Of a stretch of 64,000 bases of DNA, positions 10,920 to 22,700 are shown in pieces. The stretch spans positions 10,525,289 through 10,589,288 of the forward strand of contig CM076652.1 in assembly GCA_038496675.1 (NCBI GenBank), read 5' to 3'. The first letter of the stretch is position 1. Every line of letters starts with the position of its first letter. The notes below the pieces were generated by a model. That model was given only the letters and a program-made list of their open reading frames with translations. It was not told the DNA's origin and ran no database searches. The stretch is from Rachycentron canadum (Eukaryota > Chordata > Actinopteri > Carangiformes > Rachycentridae). The translations under genes were made by a program, and so were the position numbers.

Positions 10920-12989
10920 CTGGAAAAAAAAAGACACTGTCAGCCATTACTACTGTACTATCTACTTCAATAAATTTGAGCACATGAAAACACAGTATGT
11001 GAAGTATGACTGTGTTTGTCAATTAGGGCAACATGTTTACCTCATTATGAACCTGGTTTGCATCATGAAACGCTCACATGTTGCCAGATTTAGTCATTTT
11101 GTGAGTAATTCAGAGTGTGAACTGAAGTCATCATGCTCACCAAGATGAAGACAGACAAGTGAGTCACTTTGCGAAGTTTTGTAATCTCCCTCTCTCTTGT
11201 TGGCTTTCCAAACTTAGCTTTTTCATTATTCCCTCCCTTCTTTCCAGACCTTCTCCTAGTTATGTCACTTTTCTCTGTCTTCTCTCTCTGTGTCTCAGGA
11301 GTACACAGACAGGCCTTTATTCCTTGGGATTTAAAATGAAACCCTGAACCAGCACTGACGCCATTTTCTAGAAGATTTCTGGAGGATTATGTTTCAAAGA
11401 CCACATCCATCTTCCATATCTACAAATGTAGCAATTTACACACAGGTTTGTGTTGATATGCAACCCCCTCTACTTCTTTCCCTTCATCTATTTCTTTTTC
11501 CTCTGGTGAGCACAGTAAAGTGTAAACCCCATAGGCAGCTATTAAAATCATACAAACATCCACCTTTCCATCACATCACACAACCTCCAACCCCCCCACC
11601 CCCCCACCACCCCTCCCCTTGCTTCACAATATGCACATAAAATCGAAAATAAAAACAGGACCCCCGTTTTAATCCCGTATACACCTGACAAGTGTGTACT
11701 GAGAACTCCATTCAGATACCAGTTTATTAGGTCCACTAATGCCCAGACTAATGCAATCTTCGACAAGAGCACTGCAATAAATCCTGCCTTAATGAAGGTT
11801 ATAAGCTCGATTTTTGTTTTAACTGTTTTAGAAAATGTGGACCTTAACAACACAACAAACTGCGGCCTTCAAAATGACTATAAAGTTGAATCAACAGCTC
11901 TCTAAACAGCCTCAAAGAAAAAAACTTTATATAGCAGGATTTATAGCAGGAGATTGTATTAGATTAAGCTTCTTAATAAACTGGCAGCTGAGTGTATGTT
12001 TTTTCACTGCTCATGATTTGGTTGACAGTTTGGTCTTCAGCACCACAGCTCCACTTAGCTGCAGCTGAAAGATTATTCAGAAGCAGATAAGCTAATAAAA
12101 CAATTAAACAATCGCTAAGCGCGTATAGCTGCATTTGAATTTGTAAATATAAGAAGTTGTAGTTTGCGTGGTTTGAAAAGATGGCTGCGCACGTTTCATT
12201 TTTACACACCACACTGACACCACACAGATTGCTTCAGGGAAGTAGACACAGCCCCTCAGTCATTCATTTATTCACATGTTCATCCATTCAGCCACTTGGC
12301 CAGCCAGAAAGTCAGGCGACTTCCTCACTTACACTACAGTAGTCTTCTCCCCCTCACTTTTCTGTTGTCTGCTCTTGTTTCTTTTATCAGTCTTGCTGTC
12401 TCTTTGCAAGATCTTTCAGTACACGACAGACGCCATAACTCAGCTTCTTTCCACAACTCACAACCTCTACCCATGATTCATCTTTGCTCTTGAAGTAGAA
12501 AAACCTAAAATCCTATCTTTAAATGACTTCTCAGTGGGTTTGCTACAACTTTGCTACTACAAAGGTGACAGATCAGAACAGATTATTAGAGGGAGGATAT
12601 TAAAAGTACTTCTTATAAATGAACTCTGACATCATATACAATGACCTGAAGTGCACATTTTCTGAAAAGATTTATGTTAGGCTTTAGAGGTTGGGTACAC
12701 TCAGTTATGAAAGTTAAACGGTGGAAACACTGAGGTTAGGTGGGTACACCCTCCACTGCATCCCTGCTTGTTCTCCCCTCCCCTGCTCCGTGTTCAGATG
12801 ACCATATGCGGCACATCCTCTTTCATGCACTACCGATTTACCCCCACATCCCCGAGAGTGGAGTCACGTCCCGCTCAAAGGTTCTCTCGTGTAAGGGGGT
12901 GAAACTCAAAGTCGTTTATCATGTGGTAGCTATCCTCAGGCCTACAAGCCCTGTAGAATAGGCTGTGAGGAAGGTAGAGGAGTACTTAC
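10920..12989 (-). other. brsk2: brsk2 intron, 2.07 kb
   Basis: Bounded by donor gtaagt at 12989 and acceptor ttttccag at 10920. A C-rich tract at 11588-11618 reads as runs of G in the transcript. No gene is seen. Confidence 0.85.
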
Positions 12990-13021
12990 ATGTACCATGT
13001 GTGCTTCTGGATCTGTTCTAA
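12990..13021 (-). CDS. brsk2: brsk2 32-nt exon: end of kinase domain
   Basis: This 32-nt exon encodes LEQIQKHTWY (residues 231-240) and two bases of an isoleucine. It is the final helix of the kinase domain, the alpha-I element with the conserved H-x-W-Y. The acceptor is ctctttacag|TTA and the donor ACAT|gtaagt. It starts in phase 0, directly after KRLT, and ends in phase 2; the next exon's A completes ATA. An ORF scan misses it because of its length; frame continuity and the family sequence support it. Confidence 0.92.
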
Positions 13022-16000
13022 CTGTAAAGAGATGAGAAAATAAACAGTCAGTACACAAACAACCAATTTGATTTGAGTCATTTTGTCATCTTTTTTGTAC
13101 TAAGAAATGAATAAAAGGCAACAGAATCATCCATCAGTGCCTGTGTATAGAAATGTCTGGTGCAGGATGGCTTCCGTAAGCCTTGAGCTTAGTGGCTTAA
13201 TGGAAACGCAGCAGGACAATACGGCCAGATTGAATGGTGGGAGTAAATAATGAGGCCTTCAAATATTAATAGTGCCAATGGGAAAAAAAAACTTATTGGG
13301 AAAAGAGAGAGAGCCAGAGAGAGGTACAGCAAGACAAAAGGGAGAGGTGATACCAGTGAGCTATATAAACAGAGAATATTATCTCCCTTGCACACACTGC
13401 TGACCCTGCCAAGCCCTCTGGTCTAAAGGGAATCTCCTGTTCTCAGTCCCTTACCATCTCTCTTACTCACACAGAAACACACACTCCCTCTCTCGATATT
13501 ACCCTTGTCATCACACTTTTAATGTGGCAATTTTGTCACTAACACTATCAGCATGTCCGTTTTGCCAAAAAAGGAAATCCAGAAAGACAACAAACAGTGA
13601 GCAAAAGGGCAACAGAGGAAGATGTGTATTAGAGTGACTCCACCATGTTTTAACTGCCCACAGAGGAAAACAGGATCAATGTCACTGTTGGGACTTTTTA
13701 ATTTGCTCCTGTTGTTGTTGTGGGGCCACAGGAGAGATACACATAGCAGCTCTAATTATTGTCACTTATTTAGAAGCATAGTTCTTGGGCATGTGTCTCC
13801 ATCAGTGTCTCAATGTGTTCGCCGTCCCAGAGGATCTACCTCTGCGCCTCAGCACAGATAAATGCCTTCATGTGATATCAGTGCAATCGCATTGGCGGGC
13901 AGACTGCGGTTACTGACTATAGCTGATTCCTGTCTGCTTTCACAGAGGTCATGGTATTGACAGAGACACCCTGTCTGTCAGATACAGGCCGGTGGGTGAC
14001 CTACTCTCTCCAACTTTTATTGAAGGCCTGCAGGCAAGAGACCGATATCACACACAGGCATGAAAGTGATGTGCTTTGAAATGCAGTATCACATCAATCA
14101 GTCTCTAAATGTGACAGTACCACTTCCAGCTGCTTTCACTCAGGCAGACGAGAATGCTGCTGCAGTACTGGCTTGGCTAGGTGTGTGCATGAGCGTGTGT
14201 TCAGGTATGTTATGGTTTATCTGGGTGCTGCGTAAATTAATTCCCAGCGTGTGTGTGTCTCTGAGTCATCGTGTCTGGCTGTTTGATAGGGCAAGTAGAG
14301 ACATCAAGGTGGGTGGGGCAATGGGGGAAACATTGTCTTAGTGCTCCAACCTTGTAGGAATAATATTATAGTCTATGATAAAATCATAGACAGTAACTAA
14401 ATCTAATCATGAAGGTACAAAATGTAACAATGGATAAAGTCCTACTTCTTTGAAAGCTAAGTAGCCTTGCTTAGGTCTATAGCAGTAACAGAAGGTTCTC
14501 TAGCCCCTGACTCGTGTGATTGGATGTGGTTAGGCTACATCATTTTTGTGTGCTGTTAGTTAAAATTTTAGTTCATTTAAAATTGCTGTAAGAGTTCAAA
14601 AGAAAAAGAAGAAAAAATAGAAGCATGCACTGTTTGTTTCCTATGTAGGCTTAAATTTATCTAAAGAGTCGTAATGTTGGGTGATTTTTTTTGGTTTTAT
14701 ACAAGGCTGAAAATTAAGCCTTTACAACATTTATGTTACAGTTTGGCTAGGGGCTTTCAAGCTTTAGTATTGTTTTTTGTTTTGATTTTTTTTAACAACT
14801 TCACATTCTGTTGTTACTGCTATTGCTGAAAGAGCAGCAACAGAAGGATCTTTGCAATGCCCCAAATCAGCAACAGAAGCAAAGAGATCCTGAGATCCTT
14901 AACCAAGATTGGTTAATGAAAGCCTTCAGAAAGTCACATGTGGCCATAAAGAAAGAAACAAGCCGTTTCAGTCCATCAGTGCAGTGAATGAGGTCAGTTT
15001 TGAGCCAGAAAAAAAAGACTCACACTTCCTATATTTTCATTCCAGAAACCTTGGTACTTCGTCTGCACCATCCCCATGAGGGTATTATCTGTCTGTGATG
15101 AACTGCTCTTTAACATAATAAGCTAGCCAATCCCCTTCATTAGCCAGGGATCATGAGGACGAAGATCTTTTCATAGTGTCTGTGTTCATTTGAATTGTGA
15201 AGATGAGATGACTGCGTTGAGGTGGCTGTCCTGGTCGCCTCCAGGGCCCCAACTATACAGACAGGAAATGAAGAGAAAGGCTTTTATTGAGCTAAGCCCC
15301 TTAAGCCTGGGTGCGTGCCCTCCCACTCAGACTCTGCAGGGGCCTTGGCTTTGTGTGTGCACTAGTGTACATCTACTCGCAAATTCTAATTAACACAAGG
15401 TGACAACACACATATCGAAACACCAGTAGCCAGTAGTTATGGTGTGATTAGCCTATCGATTTGATTCAGCAAACTACTGTCAACATTATTATAAATAATC
15501 CTTAGCAAAAGAACATGTTCCCTTATGATGTCATTCCAACCCTTGAATGTAGCTGCCTTCATCTATGACGAGGAGGTCAGACGCCACTAAACTCCAAGAA
15601 TGCTCAATCTAACAGGGCTATTTGATATTCTGTAAGGTTAAAACACATCCCCGGAGCTCTGTTTGGAGCCATCATGCACAAGGGGGGGGGGCGGACAGGT
15701 AGCATATTCTCTCCCAGCAGCTCTGTCCGCGTGTAACGCTTTGTCGAGGACAGCGCTGGAGGCTGGTGGACATATCTAGGGGATATCAGGGTGACCTGTC
15801 CTCGTCAGGAAGAGAGAACAGGAAAAATAAAGCACACACAGCATACCAAAGAGGTCTAGTTGATGTTTCCACACTTGCTTCTTATCTGAAGGGCTTCACC
15901 TTCAGGTTGTCAAACTCCCCTGCAAATGAGCATATCTTTCTTTGCAGCTTTTCTGATCTATTTTTACCGGTGTCGTTCACGTTTCTGTTAGTTAAAGTCA

Positions 16001-17385
16001 TTCTGACACTGTGACAGATAAGCTACGATGTGGGGAAATGGAGAAGCACAAATTTTCTTACAGGTAAGTTCATGAAAACAGTTTTGTTTGCTGCATTGGT
16101 TCACAAACACAGAGGAGAAGTTGTGTACATACGGTTTCCATGTGGAAATGCAGATTCTTATTTTGTGTGTGCCATGCTACAGCAACTTGCAAGCATGTCT
16201 AAATCCCTGTGCGTCATCCGCTCTTGTCCTGCATTTCACATTCAGGGCAGCTCCATCTTCCTATGAAGTATGTACTTTTGAGTTCCCTGAGCCACTTTCA
16301 TTATTTACATCTCCCTTTGTCCATCGCTCTCCTTCCTCTATCCTGACTCTCTGCCCTTCACATCTTTGTGCTCCCACACTCTACTCCAGCCACCTTACCA
16401 AAGTGATTGTTGCTGTGTAGAAAGGGACTGGCATTGTGATGAGTGCACTAAACAGTGCAAAGGGAGAGAACACAAACAGCAATCCTCTCCTGAATTCACA
16501 CCCTGTACAGGAGGAAGAACTCAAACAGAATTGGGGATGAGGAAAACACATTTTGGAACACAAGGGAAGAAAGAAGAAACAAACAAAAAGACAATGGTTG
16601 GCTTGGCAGGAACGGATATTAGCCACTTTAGTTTGAATGTGCACCTCTGCTATCTTACTCTCTCCCTGAAGCATTAGAAGTTTTCCCAGCTTGCTGTGAA
16701 TTTGCAGAATAATGATTTTCCTTGCTTTACTCAGACCTGATATTTCTGGGGTTTGTTTTGTATGGATACTTTCTCAAATAACATCTAAATGTGTTTTGCT
16801 GCTTCTACGACATCATTAGCAAACACTGTTCGTCGTGGACCACAGATATGAAATTCAAGACAAATACAATTCAGATCTTATTAAGTGACTGAGAACGTAT
16901 GAATTGTGCATCATGAGGAGCAAAGACTACTTTTTACCTTTATTCAGCATAGAAATAAATTATGCTGAAGAACAACTCAGTAGCTCAATTGATCCTACAG
17001 TTTATACTCATCAATCCCCTTGCGTCCTATGGATAGGGGCGTTGTCAGGTTTTTCCTTCCTGTATGTAATAACTGCACCTCCAGCCACTTGGTTATCAGT
17101 CACATATGGGCATTGATACATTGTATACACATAGTTACCTTGTGTTTACGGTTTCAGCAGCCTGCACTCTTTTGGGAAAGCTTTCTGCAAGAGTTTGGAA
17201 ACAAGCTGCAGGGTTTATCTCTTATTCAGCCAGGTTAAAAATGATTCCTTCTTGGCCCTTGCCTGGAAGCTACTATCTGCAATATCTATCTAGCATGAAG
17301 ATTTCCCTCCATTGGAACTAAGGGGCCCAAGACACACAAAAGCATATGCAGGAAATCCTAATGTTTGTTATCAATTTGAACTGAC
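13022..17385 (-). other. brsk2: brsk2 intron, 4.36 kb
   Basis: Bounded by donor gtcagt at 17385 and acceptor tttacag at 13022. It contains a 9-bp perfect hairpin with a 3-nt loop at 14371-14391 and a G10 run at 15681-15690. Small ORFs on both strands lack splice context and family similarity. Confidence 0.85.
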
Positions 17386-17532
17386 CGTTAGTCTTTTGGT
17401 AGCATCCACTTCAATCATGCCACGGAGAAGGTTCTGACAGTCTGGAGGGATGAAGTGTGGCATGTGAAACACTCCCAACTTCACCTTCTCCAGGAGATTC
17501 CTCAGGTTGTCGTCATCAAACGGCAGGGCGCC
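17386..17532 (-). CDS. brsk2: brsk2 exon: kinase C-lobe alpha-G to alpha-I
   Basis: The 147-nt exon encodes exactly 49 residues (182-230): GALPFDDDNLRNLLEKVKLG, then VFHMPHFIPPDCQNLLRGMI and EVDATKRLT. LPFDDDNL is the alpha-F/alpha-G region and LLRGMIEVD the alpha-H region, with the conserved arginine near the end of the kinase fold (KRLT). The last threonine aligns with the PKA site reported for human BRSK2 (T260, recalled). The acceptor is gtctgttcag|GGC; the donor ACG|gtcagt is weaker than those of its neighbours. Confidence 0.95.
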
Positions 17533-18995
17533 CTGAACAGACACAAACGCAAGAAGCAGAGAGTGAGAAAAGGGGAGAGAATTGGAAATGGTGAAGATGT
17601 TCTCTTTATGTGTGTACATTAAAAACTTAGCAGAAACAGTCTGTACTTGTTTTCCCTGTAGCATTAGAACAGAAAATTCACTCGACTTCACTCGATCGAG
17701 GTCAGGAAAGAAGAAAAAAAAGAACGTGAACGACTAACAAGGATCCCCAGAACAAACGAAACCAGATTTTGAGTTTTAATCCTTCTTGACTTAAAGAACA
17801 GTCTCTTTTCTCAACTTGTTCAACTCTCCAATTAGAGCATTCTGCCCTCAGCTGCAATGCAAAATAAATAATAAACAGCAGTAAGCTGAAAACAGGGCTT
17901 TTCTAATAATTACCCAGCTTTCTCATTTACCTCGTTCATTTAGCATTCTCTCATCAGAGTCATTTATCAGAATGAGCTGACACCTCGCAGATGTAGCTGT
18001 TTGATGAATGACAACCTCCACCAGAAGACAATACGGAGGGGGAGGAAAGAGGAAAATGGTGAGAAAGACAGAAAGAAAAGCTGAGAAATAAAGAGGTAGA
18101 GTGGTAGAGAGGGAAAAAAAGAGGATAGGCTTGTATAACAGATGATCTGAGTGCAGCTTAACTACTGGGGAGTATGTGTGTCTCCCACAATCAGACAAAT
18201 GGTTATCTCACAGTCAGACAGCAGGACAGAACCAGAGAAAGACACTATTCATCTTCAGTCAAACAGTGAGAGCAGTAAGAGAAAACTTTTGTTTGGAGTG
18301 AGAGAAGGCCACGTTGGAGCCGATGGTAAACAACATCAGGTTTATGCAACAGCAAGAGTACAAGGGAGATTGTCCTTAACAAAAGTAAACACACACATAT
18401 GAGGCAGTAAGAGACGGCGTGAGGAACAAAGAGGCAAAAACAAAGACAAATACACAGGGCCTGTGGCCAAAAGCCGCCCTGTCAGCGTTGGTATTTATTT
18501 TGGGCTCTCTTCTTTTCAGTTTGGCTGTATGAATTATTCATGGCGCAGGAGTGTGTAGGAACTATAGTACAGCTGTTGATGAAACAAGGCTTCAGGGCTG
18601 CACGGCTAGGGAACCACAGACATAATGTAGCTGGAGAATAGACCTGATTATGGATACAGCGTTGTGTGTGGATACAGGATAATGAATAAAAAGATGCTTC
18701 TATTCTCTGATCTTCTATTGCGCAAGAATATCAGCTTGAGGGCGTCACTGCAACATTTTTCTGGTGAGACCTCACAAATGGTGGGATTTTGGATTTAAAT
18801 CCCTGAACCCCGAGTTTATGCTTGAGGCTCTGTGGTGGCTTCAAGACACCACTATGGTCAACCTTAAGTCAACAGCTAGAGTGCAAAGTCATAACTGTGC
18901 TGTCACAAGGTTCATTTACTATTGATCAGTACAACTGGTAAGCTGGCTAGACGTACTGTTGGCCCTGGAGGGATGGCAATATGTTATGGCAAAAT

Positions 18996-19016
18996 TCTAT
19001 ATATATATATATATAT
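18996..19016 (+). repeat. (AT)n repeat at left edge of gap
   Basis: A run of TA/AT units that continues up to the adapter-like sequence at 19017. The same repeat type resumes after the gap at 19417. Confidence 0.9.
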
Positions 19017-19032
19017 CTGTCTCTTATACACA
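19017..19032 (+). other. Nextera/Tn5 mosaic-end adapter remnant (assembly artefact)
   Basis: The 16 bases CTGTCTCTTATACACA match the first 16 of the 19-bp Tn5 mosaic end (CTGTCTCTTATACACATCT) used in Nextera libraries. They sit directly against the N run, so untrimmed read ends probably extended the contig here. They should not be read as genomic sequence. Confidence 0.93.
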
Positions 19033-19416
19033 NNNNNNNNNNNNNNNNNNNNNNNNNNNNNNNNNNNNNNNNNNNNNNNNNNNNNNNNNNNNNNNNNNNN
19101 NNNNNNNNNNNNNNNNNNNNNNNNNNNNNNNNNNNNNNNNNNNNNNNNNNNNNNNNNNNNNNNNNNNNNNNNNNNNNNNNNNNNNNNNNNNNNNNNNNNN
19201 NNNNNNNNNNNNNNNNNNNNNNNNNNNNNNNNNNNNNNNNNNNNNNNNNNNNNNNNNNNNNNNNNNNNNNNNNNNNNNNNNNNNNNNNNNNNNNNNNNNN
19301 NNNNNNNNNNNNNNNNNNNNNNNNNNNNNNNNNNNNNNNNNNNNNNNNNNNNNNNNNNNNNNNNNNNNNNNNNNNNNNNNNNNNNNNNNNNNNNNNNNNN
19401 NNNNNNNNNNNNNNNN
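19033..19416. other. assembly gap (384 N)
   Basis: A continuous run of N flanked on both sides by AT dinucleotide repeat. It lies inside an intron, about 120 bases from the nearest exon. Confidence 1.

Positions 19417-19456
<40 letters not shown>
19417..19456 (+). repeat. (AT)n repeat at right edge of gap
   Basis: About 40 bases of AT dinucleotide with one imperfect unit (ataaat) near its start. It is the continuation of the repeat seen before the gap. Confidence 0.95.
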
Positions 19457-19459
<3 letters not shown>

Positions 19460-19537
19460 TATAAAATTCACGGGGGAATTTTAAACTCTGTGTCAGTCCA
19501 GTCACCATCACTTAGTGAAGAACAAGTTGACACTCAC

Positions 19538-19606
19538 CACCAACAGGGCAAAAAGAATGACCCCACAGCTCCAGACGTCTGCTTTCCTCCCATCATACTT
19601 CTCTCC
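19538..19606 (-). CDS. brsk2: brsk2 exon: kinase alpha-F region
   Basis: The 69-nt exon, phase 0 at both ends, encodes 23 residues (159-181), GEKYDGRKADVWSCGVILFALLV. The DVWSCGVILF stretch is the alpha-F helix, whose aspartate anchors the catalytic spine. The acceptor tgtcctcag|GGA and donor GTG|gtgagt are canonical. The N gap at 19033-19416 lies about 120 bases into the following intron and does not touch the exon. Confidence 0.95.
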
Positions 19607-19735
19607 CTGAGGACAGGAGAGTGTTTGTTAGCTGGCTTGGACAAAGTGTTAGGGTTGGTTAAAATAAGGTGCAGGACAATGAAAAAGAAGCTAGTAGAGC
19701 AGCAACAATATTATGAATCTGTAAAAATAGATTAC
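19607..19735 (-). other. brsk2: brsk2 129-nt intron
   Basis: A short intron from donor gtaatc (19735) to acceptor tcctcag (19607), separating the 34-nt and 69-nt kinase exons. No other feature is seen. Confidence 0.92.
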
Positions 19736-19769
19736 CCTGATGACCTCTGGACAGGCGTAGTGTGGAGAT
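19736..19769 (-). CDS. brsk2: brsk2 small exon: P+1 loop (SPHYACPEVIR)
   Basis: This 34-nt exon is too short to be found by ORF length. One base completes the glycine of TSCG, and 11 codons spell SPHYACPEVIR (residues 148-158). This is the P+1 loop, where BRSK kinases have CPE instead of the usual APE. The acceptor is cctatag|A and the donor ATCAGG|gtaatc, leaving phase 0. It is separated from the next exon by only 129 nt, with 4 kb of intron on its other side. Confidence 0.93.
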
Positions 19770-22700
19770 CTATAGGAGAAACAGGAAACAATTGCAAACA
19801 GTGAATAATTCAAGGAAAAAAAATGAAACTATTCCATATCTACTGCTGTACTGTAAATCACGTCGGCTTTATACAATCATGACACAGCAAACATTGAAAA
19901 CTCATAACACCACTGTATGAATATGTGAAAAGAACAATTTGGGCAGACAATAAATGCCTCCAGTGAACATAGATCAAGATGTGCTTTGGGGTCCTGAGGG
20001 TGTTTGGATGTCCTCCTGCTTACTCACTCAAGGGCATCCTCTCACAGCAGACAGTGAACAGACCCACTAATCTTTACAACACCTGGATGGGTTGACAGTA
20101 AACCCAATGACTAGATTGACATATCAATATCGTATGAAGATTTATGGAGCTACCCTGCAATGGCTACTCCATAAGCCAATGGCTATGGATGATTGGAGCA
20201 AGTGTGGAGTGACTTGTTTCTTTACGTACACAGTGGAACTTTTCCTTTCGCTTTGACATTGCCAGATTTTCAAACTCAGAATCTAGACATAAAATTGGGT
20301 GAAATAGGAGCTTTACATTAATCTAAAATCAAACAAATGAAACAACATTTTCATTTAAGAGTGTTTCTTTTCATCTAATGTGACAGAAAATAGAAAGCAA
20401 ATCAAGCATCCGTCTCCCCAAACCTCTAAGCCTGGTGATACGTCTTCCACCTCCTTCTCCTGCCCAGTCTTATCTAATAGTGGGATATCTGGCTCTAATG
20501 AGAGACAATCTGAAGTCTGTAAACATGGCGCCCATTAGCTCGGCTGTTGTCTGGTGTATTCATGAATACCAGTTCTGACAGCCTGGCTTCCTCAGGCTGT
20601 CAAAATACTGGCCGATAACAAACACTGCCACTACGTCGACGGGGTAAGTTCAAATATGAGCCTATGCAAATATGGCCTTCCTGATTGCAAGTGTCATAGT
20701 GCATTATGCAGATGAGCGAGGAATAAAAATAAAAAACAAGCCTCAGATTTGCACTAGTTACGCCTCATGAGGGCCACGAGCCACAGCTGGAACCAGCATG
20801 AATATGAACTCATTACTTGCAGAGGCTTAAGGTGGCAAACACAGGGTGAAGGTAAAGATTGGAATAGAAGCATCTCAGCCTCCTACTTTATCCAAACACT
20901 CATTTAAATCAGTCACCATGCCACCTACATTGCTGACATATGTATACATACTCTCCAAAATGGGTTAGCCCGCCCACGCATCCTGTTGGGTTTACCTGTA
21001 TTTCGTGACCTAATTTAATTACAGACATAAAAAAAAGGTCATTCAAATGTATCTTCGTTCATAAAATTTGAATACTGGTCTCATATGAAAACCAATACTT
21101 CATGAAATTCACATTATGATAAAAAAAAGTATTTTGCTGCTCACACCACAAGCTAAAATTATAGACTAGGACAAGACAGATAAATAGAAAGCCTTAAGAG
21201 CCACTTCTCTCTGACCGGAGTGAAAAATGCAGGCTTTTGAAGAACAGTTGCGCCTGGGTTGACATAACATCAGTCTTTCCTTGCTATTTGCTAAAGCTCA
21301 TTTACTCTCTCCACCACTAACAACACTAACATCACATAAATAAAACCAACAGACAGGACAGGAAATTTGGTTATATTCTGAGGGCAACAAAAAGCCATGC
21401 AGTGGGACAAAATACTGCTGTGAGCAGTTTGCCCGACAGCATAAAGAGAGACTAAAATGCTAAAGATGATTTAAAAGCTGTCTTTATCTACAATGAAGAG
21501 CTTATCAGAGTCAGAGTGTCTGCACTGGAGACAGATCTGCGGACAACCGGTTCAAACAAGCCCTCCGAAGTTTACCCTGAGCTCATCGTGCCCCTAACAC
21601 AGTTTGAGGAGTATCATGAATTTAAGAGATATGAACTCCTACAGGAGCAGTGAAAGTGCAGTATAGTCCAGCAATATTGAGGAGACACTGAGACATGGAG
21701 CTCGTCTTCAAGAAAATTTGTGTGGCTTCTCACTGCATACAAGATAATTTCCTTTCATCAGTCAGTGCAACAGAAATTAAACAGCTAACATCGATGAACT
21801 GCAACACAGACATAAATTGACAGAGAAGTAGACTGTGTGTCCGTTCCAGGGTCCATGTTTGTATGTACTTCTCAATGTCTTTGCTCATCTATATATGTCT
21901 CTATGTCTGCATGTATTTATGGATGTGCTCCAAGGCTCCCCCTACTCTACCTGGAAGCCTCATCTTCACTCAGCTCCATTACCCGTGGCAAATGGAATAC
22001 ATTTGTGTCAGACTGCTGCATGGTGAGAGGGGGCCAGATAAATGCATTTAATTAAAAACTGTCATATCTACACTTAGAGATGGGACAGTCAGAAGAGCAT
22101 GAATAATCAATAACCACACACACACACAGCGTATGGCACATTCACATGTATGAGGCACTGCCAAACAAACACAACTGGAGCTTGCACGCTCCTGTGACAC
22201 ACACACATACACAAGCAGAAGTGCATGTGGTGATGTGGCTGAGAATGGAATGAAAACAGAACTACTTTGCTTAGTTGTGTGTGGGAGTGTGTGTGTGCCT
22301 GTTTGTGGTGTGTGTGCCTGAGTCTCTGTAAGACGAGGTGTTCCCACCTGCAACAAGTACCTTTAGCATTTTGTAAATGTACGAGGGGGATGAAGCAGAA
22401 ATATAGATACAGTTGGTCTACAGGATACTGCAAGAAGCTGAGTAAGAGCTGTCGCATTCTGTGGCCTTTCTAGGAAAAGCAAGCACTTCAGTGTGGTCAT
22501 CATGGCTGCAGGATGACTCAGTTGTGCACATTTTACTTGCAGATAGCTATGCACACAGCTCTCAGTTGGCTTGATCTCTACCGATGAGTCATGAGAGCTT
22601 AGGCACTGTGCTACTGCTGGGAAACAAAATTATGCAACAGTTTCAACTGTGTGCTTGTGTGTGTGCATGCACATTCTTAAATGAGAGTGCATGTGTGTTA

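Larger units (their letters stand above)
17533..19537 (-). other. brsk2: brsk2 intron with assembly gap
   Basis: About 2.0 kb as assembled, from donor gtgagt at 19537 to acceptor gttcag at 17533. It includes the N gap 19033-19416 and AT repeats on both sides, so its true length is unknown. No gene is seen in the visible bases. Confidence 0.85.

Noticed and set aside
18922..19804. Long ORFs on both strands across the N gap
   Set aside because: They are made of unknown residues from N plus translated AT repeat and adapter, so not evidence of coding.
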